This document shows, one piece after another, positions 20,166 through 29,008 of a DNA stretch of 64,000 bases. The notes under the pieces are model-generated. The model was given only the letters and a program-made list of their open reading frames with translations, did not search any database and was not told where the DNA came from. Origin of the DNA: Betaproteobacteria bacterium (GTDB lineage Bacteria > Pseudomonadota > Gammaproteobacteria > Burkholderiales > SG8-39); the NCBI GenBank assembly GCA_016713125.1, contig JADJPT010000015.1, positions 50,397-114,396 of the forward strand, read 5' to 3'. The translations under genes and the position numbers were made by a program. Within the stretch, counting starts at the first letter, position 1. The number at the start of each line of letters is the position of its first letter.

Positions 20166-20183
20166 GCAATTACGGGGTAAGTC

Positions 20184-21107
20184 ATGGTCTTGCCGACACG
20201 TGTACGCATCGTCGAGATGGGCCCGCGCGACGGGCTGCAGAACGAACCCGGGGAAGTGCCGACCGCGGTCAAGCTCGAGCCGATCCACCGCCTGGCAGAC
20301 GCCGGCCTGCCCGGCGTCGAGGCCACCGCCTTCGTCTCGCCGAAGTGGGTGCCGCAGATGGCCGACCACACCGAGGTGCTGGAGGGCATACGCCGCAAGC
20401 CCGGCGTGTCCTATCCGGTGCTGACGCCCAACCTGAAGGGCTTCGAGGCCGCGCTGGCGGCCGGCGCGACAGAGGTGGCGATCTTCGGCGCGGCCTCCGA
20501 AGCCTTCTCGCGCAAGAACATCAACTGCTCGATCGAAGAGTCGCTGGCGCGCTTCGCGCCGGTGGCCGAGGCTGCGGCGCGCGCGAAGGTCAAGGTGCGC
20601 GGCTACGTGTCCTGCGTGCTGGGCTGCCCCTACGAAGGCGCGGTGGCGCCGGCCCGGGTGGCCGGGGTCGCGCGCGCGCTGATGGACATGGGCTGCTACG
20701 AAGTCTCGCTGGGCGACACCATCGGCGTGGGCACGCCGGGCCGCACGCAGGCCATGCTCGAGGCCGTGTCGCGCGTGGTGCCGGTCGCGCAACTGGCCGG
20801 GCACTATCACGACACCTACGGACAGGCGTTGGCCAACATCTACGCCTCGCTGGAACTCGGCGTGGCCACCTTCGATGCCTCGGTGGCGGGCCTGGGCGGC
20901 TGCCCCTACGCCAAGGGCGCCTCGGGCAACGTGGCCACCGAAGACGTGCTGTACATGCTCGAGGGCCTGGGCATCGAAACCGGCGTAGACCTCGGCGCCG
21001 TGGTCGACATCGGTCAGTGGATCTGCGGTGTGCTGGGCAAGGAACCGGCCTCCAAGGCCGGCAAGGCCCTCGCCGCCAGGCGTGCGGCCGCGGCCCGGGC
21101 AGCCTGA
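20184..21107 (+). CDS. liuE: Hydroxymethylglutaryl-CoA lyase
   Basis: A 307-residue TIM-barrel lyase of the HMGL-like family that splits HMG-CoA into acetoacetate and acetyl-CoA, the last step of leucine degradation. Substrate- and metal-binding segments are visible: EMGPRDGLQNEPG, TAFVSPKWVPQMAD, RGYVSCVLGCPYEG, HYHDTYGQALANI and GLGGCPYAKGASGNVATED with the catalytic cysteine. Length is normal. It is separated from liuD by a 98-base leader that may carry its own regulation. Confidence 0.96.
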   Translation: MVLPTRVRIVEMGPRDGLQNEPGEVPTAVKLEPIHRLADAGLPGVEATAFVSPKWVPQMADHTEVLEGIRRKPGVSYPVLTPNLKGFEAALAAGATEVAIFGAASEAFSRKNINCSIEESLARFAPVAEAAARAKVKVRGYVSCVLGCPYEGAVAPARVAGVARALMDMGCYEVSLGDTIGVGTPGRTQAMLEAVSRVVPVAQLAGHYHDTYGQALANIYASLELGVATFDASVAGLGGCPYAKGASGNVATEDVLYMLEGLGIETGVDLGAVVDIGQWICGVLGKEPASKAGKALAARRAAAARAA

Positions 21108-21108
21108 G

Positions 21109-21291
21109 ATGGTGAAATCGCCCTGCATCAACGTCTGCCGCATGCACGCCGAGCTCGGCGTGTGCCGCGGCTGCTATCGCACGCTGGAGGAAATCGGCGA
21201 CTGGTCGACCCTGCCCGACACCGAGAAGCGGCGTGTGGCGCAGGAAGCGGAAGCGCGACGCGCGAAGATCGGGCCGCTGGAGATCGTGTGA
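21109..21291 (+). CDS. DUF1289 domain protein
   Basis: A 60-residue protein with the DUF1289 cysteine pattern: SPCINVCRMHAELGVCRGCYRTLEEI. The four cysteines may hold a metal ion, and the family function is unknown. The start follows the lyase stop by one base, and its stop overlaps the next start as GTGA, so it is embedded in the operon. Confidence 0.9.
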   Translation: MVKSPCINVCRMHAELGVCRGCYRTLEEIGDWSTLPDTEKRRVAQEAEARRAKIGPLEIV

Positions 21292-22211
21292 GCGGGGCAC
21301 CGGCCCCGGTGCGCCTGCCCGCCGGGATGCGCCTGCTCGAACGCGGCTGGCTGTCCTCCAACAACATCGTGCTGCACGAAGGCGACCAGGCGACGGTGGT
21401 GGACTCGGGCTACGTGAAGCACGCCGCGCAGACCGTGGCCCTGGTCGGGCGCGCGGCCGAAGGCCGGTGCGTGACGCGGCTGGTCAACACGCATTGCCAT
21501 TCGGACCACGTCGGCGGCAACGCGGCCCTGCAGCGCGCATTCGCCTGCACCATCCTGATTCCCGACGGCGAGGCCGACAACGTCGCTCGCTGGGACGAGA
21601 CGGCGCTGGACCTCGCCGGCCTGGGCCAGCGCAACGAGCGCTTCATGCACGACGGCACGCTGCGCGCCGGCGACACGCTGCGCATGGGCGGACTGGACTG
21701 GCTGGCGCTGGCCGCGCCCGGCCACGACATGGACTCGCTGGTCTATTACGCGCCCGAGGCGCGGCTGCTGATCTCGGCCGACGCGCTCTGGGAGGATGGC
21801 TTCGGCGTGCTGTTCCCGGAGTTCGGCGGCGAACCCGGCCTGCAGACGGCGCGCGAAACGCTGGACATGATTGCGAAGCTGGACCTGGAGACCGTGATCC
21901 CCGGCCACGGCCCGGCCTTCGGCGAACCGCAGCGCGCGCTGCAGCGGGCCTACGACCGGCTGGAGGCTTTCGCGCTCGATCGCGGCAAGCTGGTGCGCAA
22001 TGCGCTCCGCGTGATGGTCAGCTTCCACCTGATGGACGTGGGTTCGGCCGAACTGCCCGGCATCGCCGACCTGCTCGAGCGCTCGCCTTTCGCAACGGCC
22101 GCCAGCGAGCTCTACCGTCTGCCCATGCCCGCCATCGCCGAACGCCTGGTCGGTGACCTGGCCGGCGCAGGCGTGCTGCGCATCGCCGGGGGCAGGCTGT
22201 ACAGCGTCTAG
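21288..22211 (+). CDS. MBL-fold metallohydrolase
   Basis: A 307-residue metallo-beta-lactamase-fold protein from GTG 21288. VDSGYVKHA, NTHCHSDHVGGN (HxHxDH motif), AAPGHDMDS and ISADALWEDG give the expected metal ligands, and IPGHGPAFGEP is the final histidine motif. The last 100 residues are helical. Members near leucine genes may be hydroxyacyl-thioester hydrolases, but this is not established. It ends tail to tail with the metallophosphoesterase gene, the stop codons overlapping. Confidence 0.87.
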   Translation: MSGAPAPVRLPAGMRLLERGWLSSNNIVLHEGDQATVVDSGYVKHAAQTVALVGRAAEGRCVTRLVNTHCHSDHVGGNAALQRAFACTILIPDGEADNVARWDETALDLAGLGQRNERFMHDGTLRAGDTLRMGGLDWLALAAPGHDMDSLVYYAPEARLLISADALWEDGFGVLFPEFGGEPGLQTARETLDMIAKLDLETVIPGHGPAFGEPQRALQRAYDRLEAFALDRGKLVRNALRVMVSFHLMDVGSAELPGIADLLERSPFATAASELYRLPMPAIAERLVGDLAGAGVLRIAGGRLYSV

Positions 22212-24268
22212 CCGGCCGCCACCCACAGGCCGGGCGCCTCGTCGGGCGCCTCGTCGGCGGCATGCAGGGTTCCGCTGCACAGGTCGCGCAGTTCGCGCAC
22301 CCCGGCACCGCCCTGCGCGAGGGCCGTGCGCGCGCCCGCCCCGCTCACCAGAACATGCGGCCGCCCGTCCAGCGCGAAGTGCAGCGTGCGCGCCTCGCCC
22401 GCGCCGCCGCGCGCGCCGATGGCGACCGACTGCGCTCCGGCCAGCAGATGCGCCATCGCGGCATAGGCGCGCAGCGCTGGCCGCGGGTTGAACATGCGGT
22501 CGATGAAGCCGTTGCGCGGGTAGTAGCCGCGATCGATGTCCATGAAGGTGTCGAACACGTAGCGCACGCGCGGGGAGAGGCGCGCGGCGAGCATGGCCTC
22601 GGCGACCAGGCGTGCGGTGTCCAGGTCGTCGTCGCGGGTGCGCGCGATGCTGCTGTCGGTCAGCTTGATGGCGCCCAGCAGCGCCAGCCCGCTGCGTTCG
22701 GCGAAGTCCGCCAGCACCGCGGCCTGGGCGAGCAGGTCGCCGTCGCGCTCCAGGCGCACCACCAGGCCGTCGAGCAGGGAACGCACGCCCGCGCCTTCCA
22801 GTCCGGCCAGCGCGGCATCGAACTCCGCCGGCAGCGTGCCGGTCTTGATGAAGTGGCTGAAGTGGCCGCCGTCGTAGTGCGCGTCCTCGTGCATGCGCAG
22901 CTTGGCCCAGTACAGCGCGGTGCCCGGATGGCGCTCGCGAAACGCGCGCAGCCGCGCGGCCTGGCGCGTCAGCGCCGCCGTGCTCAGGTTGACCTCGACC
23001 GCCTCGACCAGGCCGGGCGCCGCCTGCATGGCCGCGCTGAACGGCTCGCGCGGCACGCCGAAGGCGGTGGCGATGAAGCGATGGCCTGCCGCGTGCATCA
23101 GCTTCATGCGTTCGCCGACCACCGGGTGGGTCAGGTCGTGGTCGGGCAGCTTGAGCAGGCGCGCGCCCATCTCCCACAAGCCCATCACCGGGTAGTCGTT
23201 GCGCGCCGGTTTCCTGCCGAACTCCTGCACGCCGCCCGTGGAGGGGATCTCCGCGATCTCCGCCCAGGCATGCCGCAACTCGACGCCCACGCCGGTGTAC
23301 GGCGCAGTCTTGACGTTGGCCGGCGGCAGGGTGCGACGCGGCGCAAAGGCCTGCTGCGGGCCCAGGCTGCGCCCGTCGGTGCGCACCAGGCGCATCACGT
23401 GGCCCCGTTCGTGGATGTCGACCACGCAGTAGCCGAACTTGCCCACGTCGCCGCGACCGAACTCGTTGCCCGGCGCGACACGGTAGAACTCGCTGTAGTC
23501 GTGGCGCAGGAAGGAGGTAGCGGGCAGCAGGTACATTTCCGTCTCGCCGTGCACGTCGTACCAGAAGTTGTGCACGTGGCCGGCGAACAGGGCCTCGACG
23601 CGATGGCGGCGCAGCAGCTCGAGCAGCCAGGCGCGGCCGGGCTGGTCGATGTTGTCGTAGGTGCCGCGCTCCTCGGGCGAGAGCACGTAGGGCGGATAGT
23701 GCGTGAACAGGAACACGCGGCGACCGGCGCTGGCGGCCAGCTCGGCCTCAAGCCAGTCGCGCTGCGCCGCTTCCTCGGGCAGGTCGGAGTTCAGCAGCTG
23801 GGCGTCGATCACGATGCAGCGCAGCGGTCCGCAGTCGAAGGCATGGTAATCGGCGCCGAAGGTCCTGCGGTACAGGTCGACATACTCGCTGGTGACGATG
23901 TCGGCCGGCATCCAGTCGACCGACTTGTCGCCCACGTCGTGGTTGCCGGGCACCAGGTGCAGCGGCACGCGCAGATCCGCCACGATGTCCTTGAAGCGCG
24001 CCGCCGCGTCCGCATACACCGGCAGGCCGGGCATGGGATTGACGATGTCGCCCAGGTGCACGACGAACTCGGGCGCGGGGTCCAGCGCGGCGATCTCGGC
24101 GAAGGCATGGCGGGCGCGGCCGTTGGCGCGCGCATTGGTCTCGAACGGCGAGGCGGATTTCGCCTCGTGCTCGTTCACATGGGTATCGGCGATGACGGCG
24201 AAGGAAAACAGCTTCCTGCCCACGGGCTCGCGCGAAACCGGCGCATAGGTGTCGGGGATGGCGTTCAT
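22208..24268 (-). CDS. Metallophosphoesterase with large C-terminal domain of unknown function
   Basis: A 686-residue protein. The N-terminal half is a calcineurin-like phosphoesterase with all metal motifs: ADTHVNEH (D28, H30), HLGDIVNP, PGNHDVGD and AGHVHNFW. From about residue 345 a second region follows with alternating helices and strands (AFGVPREPF, EVNLSTAALT, GTALYWAKLRMHED, YVFDTFMDIDRGYYPRNGFIDRMFNPRPAL), which reads like a TIM-barrel sugar- or phosphate-handling domain and ends in a beta-rich tail. I do not recognise this second domain. ATG 24268 was preferred over the upstream in-frame start. It is not obviously linked with its neighbours. Confidence 0.82.
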   Translation of the reverse strand: MNAIPDTYAPVSREPVGRKLFSFAVIADTHVNEHEAKSASPFETNARANGRARHAFAEIAALDPAPEFVVHLGDIVNPMPGLPVYADAAARFKDIVADLRVPLHLVPGNHDVGDKSVDWMPADIVTSEYVDLYRRTFGADYHAFDCGPLRCIVIDAQLLNSDLPEEAAQRDWLEAELAASAGRRVFLFTHYPPYVLSPEERGTYDNIDQPGRAWLLELLRRHRVEALFAGHVHNFWYDVHGETEMYLLPATSFLRHDYSEFYRVAPGNEFGRGDVGKFGYCVVDIHERGHVMRLVRTDGRSLGPQQAFAPRRTLPPANVKTAPYTGVGVELRHAWAEIAEIPSTGGVQEFGRKPARNDYPVMGLWEMGARLLKLPDHDLTHPVVGERMKLMHAAGHRFIATAFGVPREPFSAAMQAAPGLVEAVEVNLSTAALTRQAARLRAFRERHPGTALYWAKLRMHEDAHYDGGHFSHFIKTGTLPAEFDAALAGLEGAGVRSLLDGLVVRLERDGDLLAQAAVLADFAERSGLALLGAIKLTDSSIARTRDDDLDTARLVAEAMLAARLSPRVRYVFDTFMDIDRGYYPRNGFIDRMFNPRPALRAYAAMAHLLAGAQSVAIGARGGAGEARTLHFALDGRPHVLVSGAGARTALAQGGAGVRELRDLCSGTLHAADEAPDEAPGLWVAAG

Positions 24269-24335
24269 GCGCGCCAGTTTACTGTGCGCCCGCACGCGGG
24301 CGTCACCCCGGCGGCGAAACGCCGCGGCCCCGCCC

Positions 24336-25595
24336 TCAGTCGTACTTGCGGAGGTCCTCGATCACCTTGCCGTCGTTGGGCAGGCTGCCGGGTGCGACGA
24401 ACTCGACTTCGCCGCGCAGCTTGGTCACGTCGCGCAGCGCGGCCACCAGCGCGGCGGCCAGCCCGTCGGCGGGCGCCGTCGCCTCGCAGCGCAGGGTCAT
24501 GCGGTCGCTGCCGGTCTCGCCCTCCACCACCAGCCTCGCCCTGGCCACCTCGGGATGCCGGCGCAGCACCTCGGCCACCTGCCTGGCGGTGACGAACATG
24601 GCGCGCACCTTGGTGCTCTGGTCGGCGCGGCCCATCCAGCCCTTTATGCGCACGTTGCTGCGGCCGCACGGGCTGGCGCCGGGCAGCACGGCGGACAGGT
24701 CGCCGGTGGCAAAACGGATCAGCGGGTAGTCGCGGTTGAAGCTGGTGAACACCAGCTCGCCGACCTCACCGGGCGCCACCGGGTCGCCGCTGCCGGGTCG
24801 CACGATCTCGAGGATCATGCTCTCCTCGACGATCATGCCCTCGTTGACCGAGCCGTCGGCATTGGCGGATTCATAGGCCATCAGACCCAGGTCGGCGCTG
24901 GCGAAGATCTGCGTGACCACGATGCCGCGCTCGCGCATGGCGGCGCGCAGGGCCGGCGGCAGGTACTCGGCGCCCACCCAGGCGCGCTTCAGGCAGGCGA
25001 TGTCGGCGCCCATCTCGTCGGCCTTCTCGACTACCAGCTTGAGGAAGCTCGGCGTGCCGACGAAGCCGGGCACGCGCAAGCCGGCGATGGTCTGCACCTG
25101 CATCTCGGTCTGCCCGGTGCCGGCCGGCACCAGCACGCAGCCCAGCGCCCGCGCCCCGCCCTCGACCATCGAGGCCGCCGGCGTGAAGTGGTAGGCGAAG
25201 GTGTTGATCAGCAGGTCGCCGGCGCGAAAGCCGGCCGCGTACAGACCGCGTGCGGTGCGCCACCAGTCGGCACCCGGACCTTCCGGGTCGTAGACGGGTC
25301 CGGGCGAGACGAACAGGCGCGCGAGTTTCTCCACCGGCGTGGCGTTCAGGCCGCCCAGCGGCGGCAGCGCCTTCTGCAGTTCGCCCAGGTCGGACTTGCG
25401 CGTCAGCGGCAGACGGGCGAGCGCGGCGCGCGAGTTCACGCCGGCGATGTCGACCCCGGCCAGCAGCCTGGCGAAGTACGGCGCGTTGCGCCGGGCGTGT
25501 TCCAGGTGCGCCGGCAGGGCGGCGAACAGCGCCGCCTCGCGGACCGCGGGGTCGCGCGTCTCGAGCGCGTCGTAGTGTTGCCCCGGCCTCATCAC
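24336..25595 (-). CDS. Phenylacetate-CoA ligase-like AMP-forming ligase (PaaK family)
   Basis: A 419-residue adenylate-forming enzyme of the PaaK type, shorter than typical acyl-CoA synthetases. Marks include ARLPLTRKSDLGELQ, FVSPGPVYDPEGPG, INTFAYHFTPAASMVEGG, VGTPSFLKLVVEKA, GELVFTSFNRDYPLIRFATGDLSA and the C-terminal RADQSTKVRAMFV. It probably activates an aromatic or other carboxylate to its CoA ester. Its start overlaps the stop of livF (ATGA), tying it to the uptake operon upstream. Confidence 0.88.
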   Translation of the reverse strand: MMRPGQHYDALETRDPAVREAALFAALPAHLEHARRNAPYFARLLAGVDIAGVNSRAALARLPLTRKSDLGELQKALPPLGGLNATPVEKLARLFVSPGPVYDPEGPGADWWRTARGLYAAGFRAGDLLINTFAYHFTPAASMVEGGARALGCVLVPAGTGQTEMQVQTIAGLRVPGFVGTPSFLKLVVEKADEMGADIACLKRAWVGAEYLPPALRAAMRERGIVVTQIFASADLGLMAYESANADGSVNEGMIVEESMILEIVRPGSGDPVAPGEVGELVFTSFNRDYPLIRFATGDLSAVLPGASPCGRSNVRIKGWMGRADQSTKVRAMFVTARQVAEVLRRHPEVARARLVVEGETGSDRMTLRCEATAPADGLAAALVAALRDVTKLRGEVEFVAPGSLPNDGKVIEDLRKYD

Positions 25596-26437
25596 AGCCA
25601 GCGCTTGCGGCGGCGGTAGGACTTCACGTCGCGAAAGCTCTTGCGTCCGGCCGATGAAAAGCCCAGGTAGAACTCCTTCACGTCCTCGTTCTCGGCCAGC
25701 GCGCGGCCTTCGCCGTCCATCACCACGCGGCCGCTCTCCAGGATGTAGCCGTAGTCGGCGTAGCGCAGCGCGATGTTGGTGTTCTGCTCGGCGAGCAGGA
25801 AGGAGACGCCCTGCTCCTCGTTCAGCTTGCGCACGATCTCGAAGATCTCCTCGACGAGTTGCGGCGCCAGCCCCATCGACGGTTCGTCGAGCAGGATCAT
25901 CTCGGGCCTGGCCATCAGCGCACGGCCGATGGCCGTCATCTGCTGCTCGCCGCCCGAGGTGTATCCGGACTGCGAGCCGCGCCGTTCCTTCAGGCGCGGG
26001 AAATAGGCGTAGACCTTGTCCAAGCTGTCGCGGATCGCCGCGCGCCCGTCCTTGCGCGTGTAGGCCCCGGTCAGCAGGTTCTCCTCCACCGTCAGGTGCT
26101 GGAAGCAGTGGCGTCCCTCCATGACCTGGCAGACGCCCATCTTCACCAGCTGGTTCGGCGTCAGCCGCTCGATGCGCTGGCCGCGGAATTCGATCTGGCC
26201 CTTGGTGACCTCGCCGCGCTCGGCGCGCAACAGGTTGGAAATTGCTTTCAGCGTGGTGGTCTTGCCGGCGCCGTTGGCGCCCAGCAGCGCAACGATGCCG
26301 CCCCTGGGCACGGACAGGGACACGCCGCGCAACACCAGGATCACGTGGTCGTAGATGACCTCGACGTTGCTGACCGAAAGATAGGCCGGCGCGGCCTCGG
26401 CGGCCGGTGCGGCGGCGGGATGCGGTGCGGCGGTCAT
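25592..26437 (-). CDS. livF: Branched-chain amino acid-type ABC transporter ATP-binding protein (LivF)
   Basis: An ABC ATPase of 281 residues. Walker A is LLGANGAGKTTT, the signature region is YTSGGEQQMTAIGRAL and Walker B MILLDEPSMGL, followed by the H-loop position in LLAEQNTNIAL. It is longer than usual LivF (about 235) by an Ala/Pro-rich N-terminal extension of about 33 residues and a basic C-terminal tail after KEFYLG. This arrangement is common where livF is next to a PaaK-like ligase. Start ATG 26437. Confidence 0.9.
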   Translation of the reverse strand: MTAAPHPAAAPAAEAAPAYLSVSNVEVIYDHVILVLRGVSLSVPRGGIVALLGANGAGKTTTLKAISNLLRAERGEVTKGQIEFRGQRIERLTPNQLVKMGVCQVMEGRHCFQHLTVEENLLTGAYTRKDGRAAIRDSLDKVYAYFPRLKERRGSQSGYTSGGEQQMTAIGRALMARPEMILLDEPSMGLAPQLVEEIFEIVRKLNEEQGVSFLLAEQNTNIALRYADYGYILESGRVVMDGEGRALAENEDVKEFYLGFSSAGRKSFRDVKSYRRRKRWL

Positions 26438-26480
26438 GCGTGCTTGGCTCCAGGCGGCGTGCGGCGGGGCCGCGGATGTC

Positions 26481-26520
26481 GCGGGCGCCGCGGGAAGGGT
26501 CACCCCTCCGCGGCGCCCGC
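26481..26520 (-). other. Strong stem-loop directly after the binding-protein gene
   Basis: GCGGGCGCCGCGG and CCGCGGCGCCCGC form a perfect 13-bp stem with a 14-base loop that can pair further (AGGG/CCCT). It starts 6 bases after the livK stop (minus strand) and precedes livF. With no U-tract, an mRNA-stabilising or attenuating role is more likely than full termination. The second liv operon has a similar element at 37038-37061. Confidence 0.6.
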
Positions 26521-26526
26521 GCCGGG

Positions 26527-27864
26527 CTACTTCTCCTTGCTGCAGTCGCGCAGCGTGATGCCTTTCTCCTTGGCGTATTGCGCCGCGGAGGCCTCGATCT
26601 TGTCGCGCACCAGCTTGCGATCGGGCTCGATCCAGTCGGTCAGCACCTTCCAGGCCTTGCCGTCCCACTGCTGGAATTTCACCAGGCCGGAGCCCTCATG
26701 GTCCGCGCAGCTGACCTTCAGCGGCGGCATGAAGCCCTCGGCGCCGAGCTTCTTCAGGGCGGCGGCGTCGATGTTCAGGTTCTCGATGCCCCAGCGCACC
26801 TGCTCACCGGTCATCGGCTGGCCCTTGCCGAAGCGCTCCTGCGCCTTGCGTATCGCCTCGACCGTCAGGATGCCGTGCACCACGCCGCGGTTGTAGTAGA
26901 TGGAGCCGATGCGCGACTTGTCCTCCATCTCGCCCTTGCCCTTGGCGTAGACGTGCTTCTGGATCGCCTTGATGACCGGGAAGTTTGCGCCCGAGACGTT
27001 GAATCCCGCCGCGATGTAGCCCTTGGCCACGTCGCCGGCCGGCAGCACGTCCTCCTCGGCGCCGGCCCACCAGACGCCGATGATCTTGTCGCGCGGATAG
27101 CCGATCTTGGCCGCCGCCTTGAGCGCCACGGTGTTCATCACGCCCCAGCCCCACAGGATCACGTAGTCGGGCTTGGCCTGGCGGACCTGCAGCCACTGTG
27201 CCTGCTGCTCGTTGCCCGGGTGCGCCACGGCGATCATCTGCACGTCGAAGCCGTACTGCTTGCCCATGTCCTGCAGGATGCCGTGCGGTTCCTTGCCGAA
27301 GGCCGAGTCGTGGTAGATCAGGGTGATCTTCTTGCCCTTGAGCTTGTCCATCCCGCCCATCTTGGTGCCGATGTACTTGACCATCGCGGCCGCCTGCGAC
27401 CAGTAGGTGGTGATCAGCGGGAACACGTACGGAAACACGCGGCCGTCGGCGGCGTCGGTGCGCCCATAACCGAGCGAGATCATCGGGATCTTGTCGGCGG
27501 CGACCTTGTCGATCAGCGAGTAGGTGATACCGGTGGACAGCGGGTGGATCACCGAGGCGCCGGTCGGGCCCTTCTTCTTCGAACGCTCATAGCATTCGAC
27601 GCCGCGCGCGTTGTTGTATTCGGTCTCGCACTTCCCCCCGCTGAACTTCACGCCGTTGATGCCGCCGTCGCGGTCGTTGATCATCTGCATGTAGTCGATC
27701 AGGCCGCCGAAGATGCCCGATCCCCCGGGTGCGTACGGCCCGACCCAGTAGCCGTTGGCCGGCACGAACTGCTCCTTGGCCTGCGCGGCGGCACCCGCGG
27801 AGAACGCCATCGCGGCACAGGCCGCGAACGCGACGCCCAACCCTCCGATCATGTTGCGTTTCAT
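26527..27864 (-). CDS. livK: ABC transporter substrate-binding protein (LivK-like)
   Basis: A 445-residue type I periplasmic binding protein. The N-terminus from ATG 27864 is a signal peptide (MKRNMIGGLGVAFAACAAMAF, then AGAAAQA). Two alpha/beta lobes follow: VGPYAPGGSGIFGGLIDYMQMIND, SAFGKEPHGILQD and YVILWGWGVMNTVALKAA. It should deliver a small ligand to the LivMH permease. Adjacent CoA ligases point to a carboxylate ligand, possibly aromatic or branched, instead of an amino acid. Confidence 0.9.
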   Translation of the reverse strand: MKRNMIGGLGVAFAACAAMAFSAGAAAQAKEQFVPANGYWVGPYAPGGSGIFGGLIDYMQMINDRDGGINGVKFSGGKCETEYNNARGVECYERSKKKGPTGASVIHPLSTGITYSLIDKVAADKIPMISLGYGRTDAADGRVFPYVFPLITTYWSQAAAMVKYIGTKMGGMDKLKGKKITLIYHDSAFGKEPHGILQDMGKQYGFDVQMIAVAHPGNEQQAQWLQVRQAKPDYVILWGWGVMNTVALKAAAKIGYPRDKIIGVWWAGAEEDVLPAGDVAKGYIAAGFNVSGANFPVIKAIQKHVYAKGKGEMEDKSRIGSIYYNRGVVHGILTVEAIRKAQERFGKGQPMTGEQVRWGIENLNIDAAALKKLGAEGFMPPLKVSCADHEGSGLVKFQQWDGKAWKVLTDWIEPDRKLVRDKIEASAAQYAKEKGITLRDCSKEK

Positions 27865-27928
27865 GGTTTGTCTCCTGTTATTGGGGCTCGGGCCCCGTTT
27901 CGAATAGCGGAATTCCAATATAGGCACG

Positions 27929-29005
27929 CTAGTGGGGGAATGGCCACAGGCGCAGCTTCTCCTTCGCGATCTGCCACAACCTCGCCAGTCCGTGCGGCTC
28001 GACGATCAGGAAGAAGATGATCAAGCTGCCGAACACGATCAGCTCGATGTTGGACAGCGAGGCGTGGTTGATCTCGACGCCGAAAGTGTGGGAAACGCCG
28101 CCCGCCACCAGGTTGAGCAGGATGGGCAGCAGGATGATGAAGGCCGAGCCCAGGTAGCAGCCCAGGATGGAGCCAACCCCGCCGATGATGATCATGAACA
28201 GCACGCGAAACGAGAGGTCCAGGTTGAACGCCTCGGGCTCCACCGTGCCCAGGTAGCAGAACGCGAACAGCGCGCCGGCCACGCCGCAGTAGAAGGAGCT
28301 GATGGCGAACGCCAGCAGCTTGGTGTGCATCATGCGGATGCCCACCACCTCGGCCGCCACGTCCATGTCGCGCACCGCCATGAAGGCGCGCCCGGTCTCC
28401 GAACGCATCAGGTTCTTGGCCGCCAGCGACATCAAGGTGACGATGGCGAGGGTCAGCAGGTACTTGGCGGCCGGCGTATCCAGCGTGTAGCCGGCAATGA
28501 CGATCTTCTGCGCGGTGATCACGCCCGAGGAACTGTTGTTGGAGAACCAGCCGATGCGGTTGATCGCCCACAGCACGAAGAACTGGCAGGCCAGCGTGGC
28601 CACCGCCAGGTAGAAGCCCTTGATGCGCAGCGAGGGCAGGCCGAACACCACGCCGACCGCCGCCGCGCACAGCCCGCCGATCGCGAAGGAGCCCAGGATC
28701 GGCATCCACGGCAGGCGCAGCTCGACGTTGTAGGCCATGAAGGCGCCGATCGCCATGAAAGCCGCCGTGCCCAGCGACAGCTGGCCGGCATAGCCGGTCA
28801 GGATGTTCAGGCCCAGCGCGGCCAGCGAAAAGATCAGGAACGGCGTGAGGATGGCCGAGAACCAGTACTGGTCGGCGGTCAGCGGCACGACCACGAAGGC
28901 CAGCACCAGCAGCGCGGCGATGCCGATGCGATCCTGCCGGATCGGAAAGATCTGCTGGTCCTCGGCATAGCTGGACTTGAACTGGCCGGATTCGCGGTAG
29001 AACAT
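27929..29005 (-). CDS. livM: Branched-chain amino acid-type ABC transporter permease (LivM)
   Basis: A 358-residue inner-membrane permease with about 9-10 hydrophobic segments. The LivM hallmark GYAGQLSLGTAAFMAIGAF and the cytoplasmic loop EVVGIRMMHTKLLAFAISSF, which contacts the ATPases, are present. The N-terminus has a short soluble part (YRESGQFKSSYAEDQQIFP). It lies between livH and livK on the minus strand with short gaps. Confidence 0.92.
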   Translation of the reverse strand: MFYRESGQFKSSYAEDQQIFPIRQDRIGIAALLVLAFVVVPLTADQYWFSAILTPFLIFSLAALGLNILTGYAGQLSLGTAAFMAIGAFMAYNVELRLPWMPILGSFAIGGLCAAAVGVVFGLPSLRIKGFYLAVATLACQFFVLWAINRIGWFSNNSSSGVITAQKIVIAGYTLDTPAAKYLLTLAIVTLMSLAAKNLMRSETGRAFMAVRDMDVAAEVVGIRMMHTKLLAFAISSFYCGVAGALFAFCYLGTVEPEAFNLDLSFRVLFMIIIGGVGSILGCYLGSAFIILLPILLNLVAGGVSHTFGVEINHASLSNIELIVFGSLIIFFLIVEPHGLARLWQIAKEKLRLWPFPH

Positions 29006-29008
29006 CGC

